A DNA stretch of 63,317 nt from Deltaproteobacteria bacterium. Lineage in GTDB: Bacteria > Myxococcota_A > Polyangia > HGW-17 > SLPX01. The stretch spans positions 1 through 63,317 of the forward strand of contig JAGGXR010000093.1 of the NCBI GenBank assembly GCA_021162935.1. The letters are read 5' to 3'. Made by a program: the position numbers and the translations under genes. A model generated the notes under the pieces. That model ran no database searches. It saw nothing but the letters and a program-made list of their open reading frames with translations, and was not told the DNA's origin. Every line of letters starts with the position of its first letter. Position 1 is the stretch's first letter. Positions 18,168-26,334 of the stretch are shown here, one piece after another.

Positions 18168-19130
18168 ATGTTTGAGACCAAGTTGACGGAACTACTCGGG
18201 ACCCGTTATCCGATCATCGGAGGGACGATGATGGATCTGTCCCGTGCTCCCTTCGTAGCGGCAGTGAGCAAGGCGGGTGCGCTCGGCGTGATCGCATCGG
18301 CCATCTATCGAGACTACGAGACATTCCGCAGCGACCTCAAGGCGGTCAAGGACGCTACGGATCAGCCTTTTGCGGTCAACATCAACCTGTTTCCCATGAT
18401 GGACAAGCTCGACAACTTCAAGTACCTCGAAATCATGGCTGAACAGGGCGTGACCATCATGGAGACGTCGGGATTCGCCCCGCCCGAGGATTTGGTGTCC
18501 AAGGCCAAGGAGTACGGTTTCGTCTGGCTCCACAAGTGTGTGGGCGTGCGGTACGCGAAGAAGGCAGCCGCCATGGGCGCGGACGCCGTAACCGTGGTGG
18601 GCTATGAAAACGGTGGGGCCACAGGCAACCTGAACGTAACCACGTTGGTCCTGGTGCCCTCTACCGTGGATGCCGTGGACGTTCCCGTGGTGGGCGGCGG
18701 CGGCGTGGTGGACGGCAGGACCATGTTGGCGGTGCTGTCGCTTGGCGCCTCGGGCGTTATCGTGGGGACACGCCTGCTCCTGTCCCAAGAATGTCCCATT
18801 CATCCGGATTTGAAGAAGGCGCTCGTGGCTGCGTCGGAGTTGGACACGGACGTGGTCATGCGGTCCGTCGGGTTTGCCCACCGAATTTGGATGAACGGCC
18901 CGGCAAAGAAGACCGCCGAGATCGAGGCGCAAGGCGGTGGAATCGAGGAAATCTATCCCCTCGTTTCAGGCAAGGCGGCCCGGACCATGTACGAGACGGG
19001 GGACCTGGAGGTCGGCACGGTCTCCTGTTCTCAGGGTGTGGGCCTGATCCACGACGTGAAGCCCGTGGCCGATATTATCCAAGAGATGGTGGAACAGGCG
19101 TCGCAGGCCCACGGTTCCCTCCTGTCGTAG
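18168..19130 (+). CDS. Flavin-dependent oxidoreductase of the nitronate monooxygenase/FabK family
   Basis: 320 residues forming an FMN TIM barrel: TRYPIIGGTMMDLSRAPFVAAVSKAGALG at the N-terminus, ADAVTVVGYENGGATG (139-153), and the phosphate-binding VPVVGGGGVVDGR and GASGVIVGTRLL. The family includes nitronate monooxygenases, enoyl-ACP reductase FabK and related YrpB-like enzymes. The catalytic His found in the G-G-H-x-G motif of nitronate monooxygenase and FabK is absent; here it reads ENGGATG, so the substrate may differ. GGAGG is well placed before the ATG. The gene ends 12 bp from the convergent protease gene. Confidence 0.8.
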   Translation: MFETKLTELLGTRYPIIGGTMMDLSRAPFVAAVSKAGALGVIASAIYRDYETFRSDLKAVKDATDQPFAVNINLFPMMDKLDNFKYLEIMAEQGVTIMETSGFAPPEDLVSKAKEYGFVWLHKCVGVRYAKKAAAMGADAVTVVGYENGGATGNLNVTTLVLVPSTVDAVDVPVVGGGGVVDGRTMLAVLSLGASGVIVGTRLLLSQECPIHPDLKKALVAASELDTDVVMRSVGFAHRIWMNGPAKKTAEIEAQGGGIEEIYPLVSGKAARTMYETGDLEVGTVSCSQGVGLIHDVKPVADIIQEMVEQASQAHGSLLS

Positions 19131-19142
19131 CGCATCTGTTTT

Positions 19143-20390
19143 TTAGGAGCGTGGCGTCTTTCGGCGGCTGCGCAGAATGGAAAATAGGGTCAAGACGATC
19201 AAGATGATGGGGACGCTCGATCCGTGGGAAGGAACCTGCGACCGTGTTCGGCATCCACAGCCTCTGTCCGGGCCGGGCATGAGGTCAGGATCCGCGCCGT
19301 CCTTCGCGCCTCCGTCACGGCTCGCATCGCTGAATGCCCCATCTGCGAGGCCTGCGTCAGGCGCGGGAATTCCATGGCACGGGGCGAGGCATCGGCAGGC
19401 GTCTTGGCCGGTCGGCTTCAGTCTGGCGCAGGTACCTCCCGGGCCGCAGTCCATGTCTTTTGCGCAGGGATTCATGAAGTTTCCTGGTTCCAGACCCACG
19501 AGGACGCAGTGATTCGGTTGGTCGAGTTGGGGCAAACAACGCAGCGCGGCCGGGCAGTTGGTGTCGTCGGTGCATGTGCTGCTGCAAAGCTGTCCCGGGT
19601 CCAGGGCGTCGTCGGGCCAGCCCGAAGGCGCCTGGTCGGCCATGGCGAGAAACGGGTCGATGAAGTTGGTCCGTGCTGCGTCCACCCGGACGTTGACCGC
19701 ATATTGGGTGCAGCCTTGGTCGCCGGATGCCGTGACCCCGATGAGTTCCTCTGCGTTGGTGCCGGATCGAAAGATGGGGCCGCCGCTGTCTCCCTTACAG
19801 CTCATAGACGGGGCCGGCACGGTTACAAACGAGGCATCGGTCACGTCTGAAATCTGCATGGTTCCGCGTTGTCTCATGCCGACCGACGTGGCGTCCTGAG
19901 TCCGTTGTCCGAATCCCACCACGGTGACCGTGTCGCTCACGTCAGAAGCATCCATGGTTTCAGTGGTCAGATGAGCCGGCGTTATCGAGGAGGGGCTTGC
20001 GAGCAGGAGCAGGGCCAGGTCCCAGGCGTGGGCATTCGGGTCGTAGTCTGGATGGATCTTCGTCTCCATCACGACGGACCAGGAGGCCTGGGCGTCGGAT
20101 CCATCCACCGAAGGCGCGAACAGGACTTCGTATCCGCCCTTGGGGCCCAGCATGTCGAGACAGTGGGCTGCTGTGAGCATCACCCTGGGCGCCACGAGGG
20201 TCGCGGTGCAGAGAAGTTGGAGTTCGGTCTCCACGCATCGGGTCCGTCGGGCCACCAGGGCGCCCACCGCCTCGTGTGATCGGTCCGGCGTTCCGTCGAT
20301 GACGGGAACTCGCGAGGTGGGCGGGGCCGCGATCGCTGCGGCGGACCATGCAGCAACGGCTGCCAGGGGCGCCAGCCTGGCTGCGACTCG
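19143..20390 (-). CDS. Secreted trypsin-like serine protease with MYXO-CTERM-like tail
   Basis: S1 protease with the full triad: LTAAHCLDM (His), HAWDLALLLL (Asp), MSCKGDSGGPIF (Ser). After the protease domain come a Cys-rich part (CSSTCTDDTNCPAALRC; CAKDMDCGPGGTC), an Asp/Gly linker and a C-terminal GCGCRTRS - helix IILIVLTLFSIL - RSRRK tail of the MYXO-CTERM kind. The 5' end is unresolved: the frame clearly codes for VIDGTPDRSHEAVGALVARR and, before it, a signal-like RLAPLAAVAAWSAAAIAAPP, but the first standard start inside is a GTG at 20267, after the signal. An ATT at 20441 or an upstream indel could explain this; the end given marks where signal-like coding begins. The lipoprotein gene upstream is in the same direction. 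Confidence 0.75.
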   Translation of the reverse strand, partial: RVAARLAPLAAVAAWSAAAIAAPPTSRVPVIDGTPDRSHEAVGALVARRTRCVETELQLLCTATLVAPRVMLTAAHCLDMLGPKGGYEVLFAPSVDGSDAQASWSVVMETKIHPDYDPNAHAWDLALLLLASPSSITPAHLTTETMDASDVSDTVTVVGFGQRTQDATSVGMRQRGTMQISDVTDASFVTVPAPSMSCKGDSGGPIFRSGTNAEELIGVTASGDQGCTQYAVNVRVDAARTNFIDPFLAMADQAPSGWPDDALDPGQLCSSTCTDDTNCPAALRCLPQLDQPNHCVLVGLEPGNFMNPCAKDMDCGPGGTCARLKPTGQDACRCLAPCHGIPAPDAGLADGAFSDASRDGGAKDGADPDLMPGPDRGCGCRTRSQVPSHGSSVPIILIVLTLFSILRSRRKTPRS

Positions 20391-20454
20391 AAACGAGGGA
20401 GGCGGTAGCGCACGATGTTGACGATAGGCAGAAAGGAAAATTATGGCGATGGCC

Positions 20455-20694
20455 TCAGGGCTGAGGTGAGCCCGAAGACGGGCTCTGTGAACCAGGCGCC
20501 CCGGTAGGCTGGCTGACCGGTTCCGTGTTTGGCTCCTGCTGCTGCGGCTTGGTCCCGGTCGCCGGTTTGGCCTGGTTCGATGGCGATGCTGTGTGTGTCC
20601 CCTTCAGACCTTTGGTCTCCGTTGGATCCGTCGTGTCCTGGCAGGCAGCCAAGAGCAAGGCGGCGGCGAAAAGCCAATAATGGGAATGTCTCAT
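20455..20694 (-). CDS. Small lipoprotein, unknown function
   Basis: 79 residues: lipoprotein signal LFAAALLLAAC, then a disordered tail rich in Pro, Thr, Ser and Gln (KPATGTKPQQQEPNTEP). AGGAG lies 8 bases before the ATG. No family is recognised. It precedes the protease gene on the same strand by only a few tens of bases and probably shares its transcript. Confidence 0.6.
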   Translation of the reverse strand: MRHSHYWLFAAALLLAACQDTTDPTETKGLKGTHTASPSNQAKPATGTKPQQQEPNTEPVSQPTGAPGSQSPSSGSPQP

Positions 20695-20705
20695 GGCGAA
20701 GCTCC

Positions 20706-20739
20706 TTTTCTGTTCGTGTTTCGCGGTATTTTCTGTTCG
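20706..20739. repeat. Direct 11-bp repeats upstream of the small lipoprotein
   Basis: TTTTCTGTTCG occurs at 20706-20716 and 20729-20739 (23 bp apart, about two helical turns), read as CGAACAGAAAA on the gene's strand. Further CGAACA boxes lie upstream. The spacing would suit a dimeric regulator on one DNA face. Confidence 0.4.
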
Positions 20740-20844
20740 CCATCAAACAAACAGCAATAATCATGCCTTATTGAGATTGTTCGCTAACGTTTGGAAATGA
20801 TGAGTATTTCACTGTTGTTCGTTGGCGCGTTGTTGTGGGCTGAT

Positions 20845-20870
20845 TTGTTCAATGTTTAAACATTGAACAA
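20845..20870. promoter_or_regulatory. 26-bp perfect palindrome, probable operator
   Basis: A perfect AT-rich palindrome with half-site TTGTTCAATGTTT, lying about 150 bp upstream of the small lipoprotein/protease start and 190 bp downstream of the PilZ stop. There is no unpaired loop and no T-run, so a protein-binding operator (TetR-like in form) is more likely than a terminator. It sits in the only strongly AT-rich patch of this area (20695-21063), which holds no gene. Confidence 0.55.
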
Positions 20871-21063
20871 CAAACAGGGCAGTGGGGCCGGAGTTGGGCG
20901 GTCCAAGGGAACCCCACGTCCGTCTTCGGATTTGTTTTGGTTGTCATTTTGTGTAGATTTTGAACAAGGCGACACGGACGCCGTGGGTTCCGGGAGACTC
21001 ACAAAGCCCATCTTGTTCCTACTGTTATGATTTTAAAGGAGATTCCTGCAATGTCCTGAAACG

Positions 21064-21402
21064 TCAGGCTGCGTGGGACTTGCCGGCAAAAAATTTGTTG
21101 AGTGCCCAAACGTGCTTGGCTCGCAGTCCCTGAAACTGAAGACCCACGCCCTGGGTGATCCCGCCATCCTTTTCGACCCATCGTACTTGAGATTCGATTT
21201 CGATGGGTTCCTTGATGGCCGGGACGCGAAAGCTGACCTGGACAGTGCTTCCATATGGCAGAGGCGCCGCTGTTTCGATGAATACACCGCCGACCGACAT
21301 GTTTCGGCTTTGAGCCTGATACTCTTTTCCGTCATACACGAAGTCCACGGAGATTCGTACGTCATAGCGTTGCTGTATCCGTCTGCTCGTCTGGTCCGCC
21401 AC
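21064..21402 (-). CDS. PilZ-domain protein, probable cyclic-di-GMP receptor
   Basis: 112 residues, almost only a PilZ domain. The binding signatures are present: RRIQQRYDVR for the RxxxR motif and NMSVGGVFIE for the D/N-x-S-x-x-G motif, followed by VRWVE and GVGLQFQGL strands. Single-domain PilZ proteins of this kind act as cyclic-di-GMP adaptors for motility or exopolysaccharide control, often in myxobacteria. The start is GTG at 21402 with GGAG 8 bases upstream. Confidence 0.9.
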   Translation of the reverse strand: MADQTSRRIQQRYDVRISVDFVYDGKEYQAQSRNMSVGGVFIETAAPLPYGSTVQVSFRVPAIKEPIEIESQVRWVEKDGGITQGVGLQFQGLRAKHVWALNKFFAGKSHAA

Positions 21403-21593
21403 GGTTTCTACTCCGTTGTCAGAGGGCCAAAGTTATGGGCTGTGATCGTCCTGCCTTGATTCGAATCTAGCATCACCTTCGGAGGGGGTCAACGCGTTAT
21501 CGTGGTTATTGTCATTTCCCAAGACAAAGTCTGGATGTCACATTTTGTTGAGCTTATGAAAATCATTCGTGTTTTGGGCAACTTTCAGTCGAC

Positions 21594-22703
21594 TCATCCG
21601 TTGGTATCGAGCAGGTCATACCGGCGCAGGAGTTTATAGAGATACGCCCGGTCCACCTGAGCCATGCGAGCGGCGGCAGAGATATTGCCGTGCGTTTTTT
21701 CGACCAGATGCTCCAGATACCTTCGCTCGAACCTGGATGTCCATTCTTCCTTGGCAGGTTTGAAGGGCTGCCCGAGCAGGTCTGCTGGCACCTGATCGTC
21801 CGTGGCAGCATCCGATTCGGGCGTCGAGCCAACGCCTGGTCCGTCCCCCACTTGTGGCCTGGATGTACCCCTTGGCGTGGACGCCACCCTTGCGTCGAGC
21901 GTGGGTGCTGGCGCAGAGCCAGACAAGGTGGGAACCTTGCCACGTCCGGACGTCGACGGCAGGCCTGCTCCCTGCGGTCCGTCTTCCGATCGTCCAGTTT
22001 CCGGCCGTGCGTCTCCCAGGTTGGCGTTCATGGGGCGCAGGTCGGGCTGCGACAGGGTCACCATGCGTTGGACGTGGTTGAACAATTCTCGAATGTTTCC
22101 CGGCCATGCGTGTGACCTGATTTGCTCCACGGCCTGAGGCGACAGGTAATCCGAAAGCGAATCGTCGGGCAATCGGCCCAGCAGACGACGCAAGAACGTT
22201 CGAGCCAGGAACACGATGTCCTCTGGACGGTCGCGAAGGGGCGGGAGGTTCACCTGAATTACGTTCAATCGATAGAAGAGATCCTGACGAAAATGGTCCC
22301 GGCCCACTTCGGCCGCTAGGTCACGGTTGGTGGCTGCCACGACTCGGACGTCCACCTGGAACGAAATCGACGTATTGCCGATCTGGATCCGGTCTCCGGA
22401 CTGGAGTTCCGCCTCGATGACCTTGACGCCGTTGACGAACGTTCCGTTCGAGCTTTCCAGGTCGCGAATCCGGACTGCATCTCGATGGAGATCCAAGCTG
22501 CAATGCACCCGGGACACGTCAGGATCCGTGAGCCGGAAGACACAGCTCTCGTCCGTGCCGAAAATGAATCGGCTTCCATCGAACGTATGCTCCACGCCCA
22601 GGTCCGGGCCGGACGTCACCGTCAACTGGGACTGACGGATGAGGATCTGCGGCCTCGTCGGGCCGCCCATGATTATGGTGACCTTCGTCGCATTCGGAGA
22701 CAT
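21594..22703 (-). CDS. FHA-sigma54 activator relic lacking its ATPase core
   Basis: 369 residues in one open frame. Residues 40-115 form an FHA phosphothreonine-binding domain (FGTDES, SRVHCSL, SSNGTFVNG). Directly after it (ISFQ/VDVRVVAATNRDL, 112-129) the sequence resumes in the middle of a sigma54-interaction AAA+ domain: sensor I ATNRDL, FRQDLFYRLNV, PLRDRPEDI, AWPGNIRELFNHVQRM. A linker and a Fis-type helix-turn-helix (GNISAAARMAQVDRAYLYKLLRR) end the protein. Walker A (GESGTGKE), the GAFTGA loop that contacts sigma54, and Walker B are all missing, some 170-190 residues. It should not hydrolyse ATP or open sigma54 promoters but could still bind DNA and phosphopeptides. Confidence 0.85.
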   Translation of the reverse strand: MSPNATKVTIIMGGPTRPQILIRQSQLTVTSGPDLGVEHTFDGSRFIFGTDESCVFRLTDPDVSRVHCSLDLHRDAVRIRDLESSNGTFVNGVKVIEAELQSGDRIQIGNTSISFQVDVRVVAATNRDLAAEVGRDHFRQDLFYRLNVIQVNLPPLRDRPEDIVFLARTFLRRLLGRLPDDSLSDYLSPQAVEQIRSHAWPGNIRELFNHVQRMVTLSQPDLRPMNANLGDARPETGRSEDGPQGAGLPSTSGRGKVPTLSGSAPAPTLDARVASTPRGTSRPQVGDGPGVGSTPESDAATDDQVPADLLGQPFKPAKEEWTSRFERRYLEHLVEKTHGNISAAARMAQVDRAYLYKLLRRYDLLDTNG

Positions 22704-22897
22704 GTCAGCATCCTAACGCCTCGATGCCAGAACACACCCCCCCGGGTTGCCCCAGGTCTGATAGGTGATCTCCATGGGCAGAGGATCTTGGCCCCGGAGA
22801 TTGCATCACCGAGCGACCGTCCCGTGAGCGAGCCGAAACGCGGCGAGACCACGGCCTTTCCGCCGGTGGCGGCTTGATCACGGGCTATCTGGCGGAC

Positions 22898-23961
22898 GGG
22901 TCGGTGAGGGCCGTGTTCAATCGACCGCCAGGGTTGCCTGTTGGCTGTCGAGCGCCGTCTCGAAGGTCAGCATGATCGCCTTGAACAGCGAGCGCCAGCT
23001 CAGCGGCTTGGCGTAGTTTCCCTCCTGGGTCTTGCGCCGCAGACGCCGCCGCCGGAGCATCTGCACGAGGTTGTAGGCCATCAGCCGCAGCAGGCTCAGG
23101 CCGACTGCGGCGTTGCCCTTCGTGCACCAGATTCCAGAGTCCTCGCGCCATTGCAGGTCCAGCGATCGGCCTCCGGGGCTTCGTCGTCGGCCCGCGGCTC
23201 GAGCAGGGCTCGCGCTTCCTCGTACAGCTCCGGCTGGTTGCCTTTGAGCCCGAAGATGTACGTGTATCCCAACTCGTTGACGTGATGCGCATTGGCCAGC
23301 GAGATGAGCCCCGCATCGCCGTCGATCACCTCGAACATCCCGCTGCGGCCGTAGGCCCGGTGCAGGTTGTCGACCAACTCGCAAAACGCGGTCGCCTCGC
23401 CCGTGCCGGGCACCAGCGCCTGTTGGTAGATGACCGGCCGCGCCTGCGCCGATGTCAGCGCCGCCCGCAACACGGGCACGAGGAAGTACTCATCGCCCTT
23501 CGTACTCCCGGGCCGGTGCCACTTCTTGTTGTCCTTCGACCGCACGTGGCCCGCGCCGCCCGCGTCGTGGTCCAACGTCGCCCGCGTCCTGCTCCAGCGT
23601 CGCCAGGTTCCTGCCGTCTACCGTCACCACCCTGCAGCTCAGACCCACCGGCCTCAGCATCTTAGTCCGGTAGTCCTCGCGCACCTGTTGCACCAGCTTG
23701 CCGGTCAGGTACTGTACATCCAAGCGCCGTGACTCCGTATCAAACGTCGTATCCGAGATCGGCACCGGCACCAAGGCCCGCAAGGAGATTCGTAGATCCT
23801 GCGTCAGCTCTTCCACGGCCCGCAGCGTCGACTTGTTCGTCGTCAGCCCTAGCAGCAGACCGCTCAAAATGTGTTTCTGTCCATGTGTTACCTTCCCACC
23901 ATGGCCGCCGGAAGCCGACGGCTAGATGCACAAAACGGACAGGTGATTTCTGACCGGGCCC
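22898..23961 (-). mobile_element. Decayed insertion sequence with broken DDE transposase
   Basis: The minus strand holds transposase pieces in several frames: THGQKHILSGLLLGLTTNKS and VEELTQDLRISLRAL (about 23900-23490); then YRTKMLRPVGLSCRVVTVDGRN; then IDGDAGLISLANAHHVNELG and YIFGLKGNQPELYEEARALL (about 23350-23200); then WCTKGNAAVGLSLLRLMAYN and KPLSWRSLFKAIMLTFE (about 23130-22940). This is the order of an ISAs1/IS4-like DDE transposase. Two frameshifts and an apparent internal loss before the WCT motif make it inactive, and no start codon is left at the 5' end. Candidate imperfect ends are GGGTCGGTGAG (22898) and, on the other strand, GGGCCCGGTCAG (23961). It sits beside the deleted sigma54 activator. 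Confidence 0.7.
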
Positions 23962-24060
23962 TAACCCCCATCCTTCGATCACTTCCTGGTCTTTTTACGA
24001 AATCGACCCGACGATTGAGGCCATGTTGCTGTCATGACGATCTGTTGGGTTGTTTGGAGG

Positions 24061-24090
24061 TTGCGGCGAGGCGAAGTTTGGACCTATAAT
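24061..24090 (+). promoter_or_regulatory. Putative promoter of the CBM9 lipoprotein gene
   Basis: TTGCGG (24061-24066), 18-bp spacer, perfect TATAAT (24085-24090). Transcription would begin near 24098, fitting a start codon at 24116 with AAGGG just before it. Confidence 0.45.
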
Positions 24091-24115
24091 TGGACCCATG
24101 ATGCAACAAGGGCCC

Positions 24116-25480
24116 ATGGATTTGGGTTGGCAGCAACATTTCGAGTCGAGAGGTCAAATATTGATTTTGCGGCATCTGTTTGTGTCTGTCTTTTTTCTCT
24201 TCGGAAATTTTGGTTGTATGCTGCATTTCCCCGATGTCGCAGCATGTGGAGACGGGGTCGTGGTTTCCGGGGAGGAATGTGACGACGGTAACGTCGATGA
24301 CGGGGACGGATGCTCGGCGGACTGCCGGGTGGAGACTGGTTGGTCCTGTACGGGGGCGCCGAGTCGCTGTGAGTCGAGCTGTGGCAATGGAGTGATCGTC
24401 GGGCAGGAGGAATGTGACGACGGTAACGTCGATGACGGGGACGGATGCTCGGCGGACTGCCGGGTGGAGACTGGTTGGTCCTGTACGGGGGCGCCGAGTC
24501 ATTGTGAGTCCGGATGCGGGGATGGCGCGATCGTCGGGCAGGAGGAATGCGACGACGGCAACGCCGATGACGGGGACGGATGCTCGGCGGACTGTCGGGT
24601 GGAGAGCGGTTGGTCCTGCACGGGGGTGCCGAGTCATTGTGAGTCCGGATGCGGGGATGGCGCGATCGTCGGGCAGGAGGAATGTGACGACGGCAACGGT
24701 GACGGCGGCGATGGATGTTCTGAGGATTGTCGGGTGGAGACCGGCTATTCGTGTGTGGGCCAGCCTTCCGTGTGCGACTCGACCTGTGGCGACAGAATCG
24801 TCGCTTTCGACGAAACTTGCGATGACGGCAATACAGAGGACGGCGACGGATGTTCGGGAGACTGTCAGGTGATGGATCGGTATTTCGTTCCAAGGGCTGC
24901 TGGCCCGATGGTCGTGGATGGACGCTTGGATGAGTATGAAGGTGTGCAGAGAATCGTCTTGACCGTCCCGGAAACCGGGGCAGTGGCTGTCTTTCGGTTG
25001 ATGTGGGACGACGTGGGCCTTTACATAGTGGTCGATGTCCGGGATACCGACCTCGAGGCCACGATAACGGAGCAGGATGGCCAGGTGTGGCGCGATGACG
25101 CAATGGAGATTGTTCTCGATGTCGGTCGGGATGGGACCGGAAATACGTCTGATGCCCACATAATCATAAATATTCTCGAAGTGGTCATAGACAGTTTGCA
25201 TGGTGACATGTCGTGGTCGGCGACACTTGCCACCGCGGTCCGGATGCAGGGAACCTTGGGGGATCCGTCCGACGAGGATCTGGGCTATCAAATGGAAGTG
25301 CTCATCCACTGGGACAGTCTTGGGGTCCCCGCCCCCATGCCGGCGGAGGAATGGGGCATGGATGTCCAGCTGTCGGACCGCCGGGGGGACGAGTATTGGC
25401 AGGTTCCCTGGTGGAACAGTGACGGTGGGTGGACTGGGAATCCACAAGGATTAGGGACCATGGAATTCATGGGGCAGTAG
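24116..25480 (+). CDS. Secreted DUF4215 repeat protein with C-terminal CBM9-like domain
   Basis: About 454 residues. The N-terminus has a hydrophobic segment (ILILRHLFVSVFFLFGNFGC) that could be a lipoprotein signal. Five DUF4215-type units follow, each with CGDG, ECDDGN, DGDGCSADC and a further Cys pair, spaced exactly 45 residues. The C-terminal 190 residues (VVDGRLDEYEG, FRLMWDDVGLYIVVDVRD, WRDDAMEIVLD, YQMEVLIHWDSLG) match the CBM9/DOMON-like carbohydrate-binding fold. The likely role is surface-displayed carbohydrate binding on a rigid Cys-repeat stalk. ATG 24116 is chosen from the promoter and ribosome site; earlier in-frame starts at 24050 and 24098 are possible. Confidence 0.75.
   Translation: MDLGWQQHFESRGQILILRHLFVSVFFLFGNFGCMLHFPDVAACGDGVVVSGEECDDGNVDDGDGCSADCRVETGWSCTGAPSRCESSCGNGVIVGQEECDDGNVDDGDGCSADCRVETGWSCTGAPSHCESGCGDGAIVGQEECDDGNADDGDGCSADCRVESGWSCTGVPSHCESGCGDGAIVGQEECDDGNGDGGDGCSEDCRVETGYSCVGQPSVCDSTCGDRIVAFDETCDDGNTEDGDGCSGDCQVMDRYFVPRAAGPMVVDGRLDEYEGVQRIVLTVPETGAVAVFRLMWDDVGLYIVVDVRDTDLEATITEQDGQVWRDDAMEIVLDVGRDGTGNTSDAHIIINILEVVIDSLHGDMSWSATLATAVRMQGTLGDPSDEDLGYQMEVLIHWDSLGVPAPMPAEEWGMDVQLSDRRGDEYWQVPWWNSDGGWTGNPQGLGTMEFMGQ
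24247..24870 (+). repeat. Five in-frame 135-bp tandem repeats
   Basis: The marker GAGGAATGTGACGACGG recurs at about 24272, 24407, 24542 and 24677, with a diverged fifth copy near 24812: always 135 bp apart. Copies 1 and 2 are nearly identical over 90 bp and copies 3 and 4 share other changes, pointing to stepwise duplication and ongoing homogenisation. Confidence 0.9.
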
Positions 25481-25569
25481 GCCGGCTGGGTGCCGGGTTC
25501 CCGTGTCCCGTTTCCTTCCGTGCCTGTGGACGAGACCGTCCAGGTGAAACCACGAGTTGATTTCGATAG

Positions 25570-26334
25570 TTGAACCATCACATTTTTCTACCGCACTCCA
25601 TCATCGCACCACCAGATTTTCCCGTCACCTCCCTCATGGCATGGGGACAAATGAGTGAGGGGTGGGACTGGATGAAGGCCAATCATGGGCCGGATTCAGG
25701 TGCGGACCGCTGGACCGCATCGGGATATGTCTATGACTATCTCAGCAACGATTTCTACCCGAACGAGCGACTCATGGACCTCGGTAATGCAGACTGGCAG
25801 AACTATTGGTACGAGACGCTGATGGACGACCTGTGGGGAGGTGCCAAGGGCCAGGATCACACCGGGTCAGACGGAATCTTTGCGGACAACACCGGGTATC
25901 ACGTCATCTGGAGCGACCATTGGTTCGACGAGAACTATCCGGGAGATTCTGATTGTTCGGATGAGCCCCAGGATTACTATCACGACGGTGCCTACGACGA
26001 CGACGCCTGGAAGGCGGACATGAATGCGTTTTTCGGCACGGCCTGCGCAGTCGGAGAGACTTGTCGCCAGGGCAGTTGTGTGGGCGGCGACAGGGATGCG
26101 GGCACACACGACACGGGCTTGGCCGAGGACGCCACCGTGGAAATCGATGGTGGCGGATCGACGGCAGACGGTTCGACCCGGCGGGGATCGGATCATTGGA
26201 CCGCGATGTCGAAGACTCCGGCCACGTCGAAGACTACGACCCGTGGGTATTGGCGGGTCAGATACCACCGCAGACTTCCATGGCCTTCGTTGGTGTCCCG
26301 GTCCAATGTGCCAGTAGGGGGAGACGGGGCCTGA
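25570..26334 (+). pseudogene. Fragment of a secreted glycosidase-like protein
   Basis: The frame starts without ribosome site or signal peptide and runs straight into a TIM-barrel-like core: RLMDLGNADWQNYWYETLMD followed by HTGSDGIFADNTGYH, similar to the RLNMTKDYVAEYQAHY and DDGCFFDNFM stretch of the intact gene at 34074. After DMNAFFG the catalytic part stops and a Cys/Asp linker follows at once (CAVGETCRQGSCVGG, then DAG), normally found just before a C-terminal anchor. The tail then shifts into an Arg-rich nonsense frame. Both ends and the middle seem to be lost. Not expected to be active. Confidence 0.6.

Noticed and set aside
20845-20870. Rho-independent terminator for the PilZ gene
   Set aside because: Too far from the stop (about 190 bp), AT-rich without a loop or T-run.
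22898-23961. Active insertion sequence
   Set aside because: The transposase is split over several frames with an internal loss and no start codon; ends are imperfect and no target duplication could be found.
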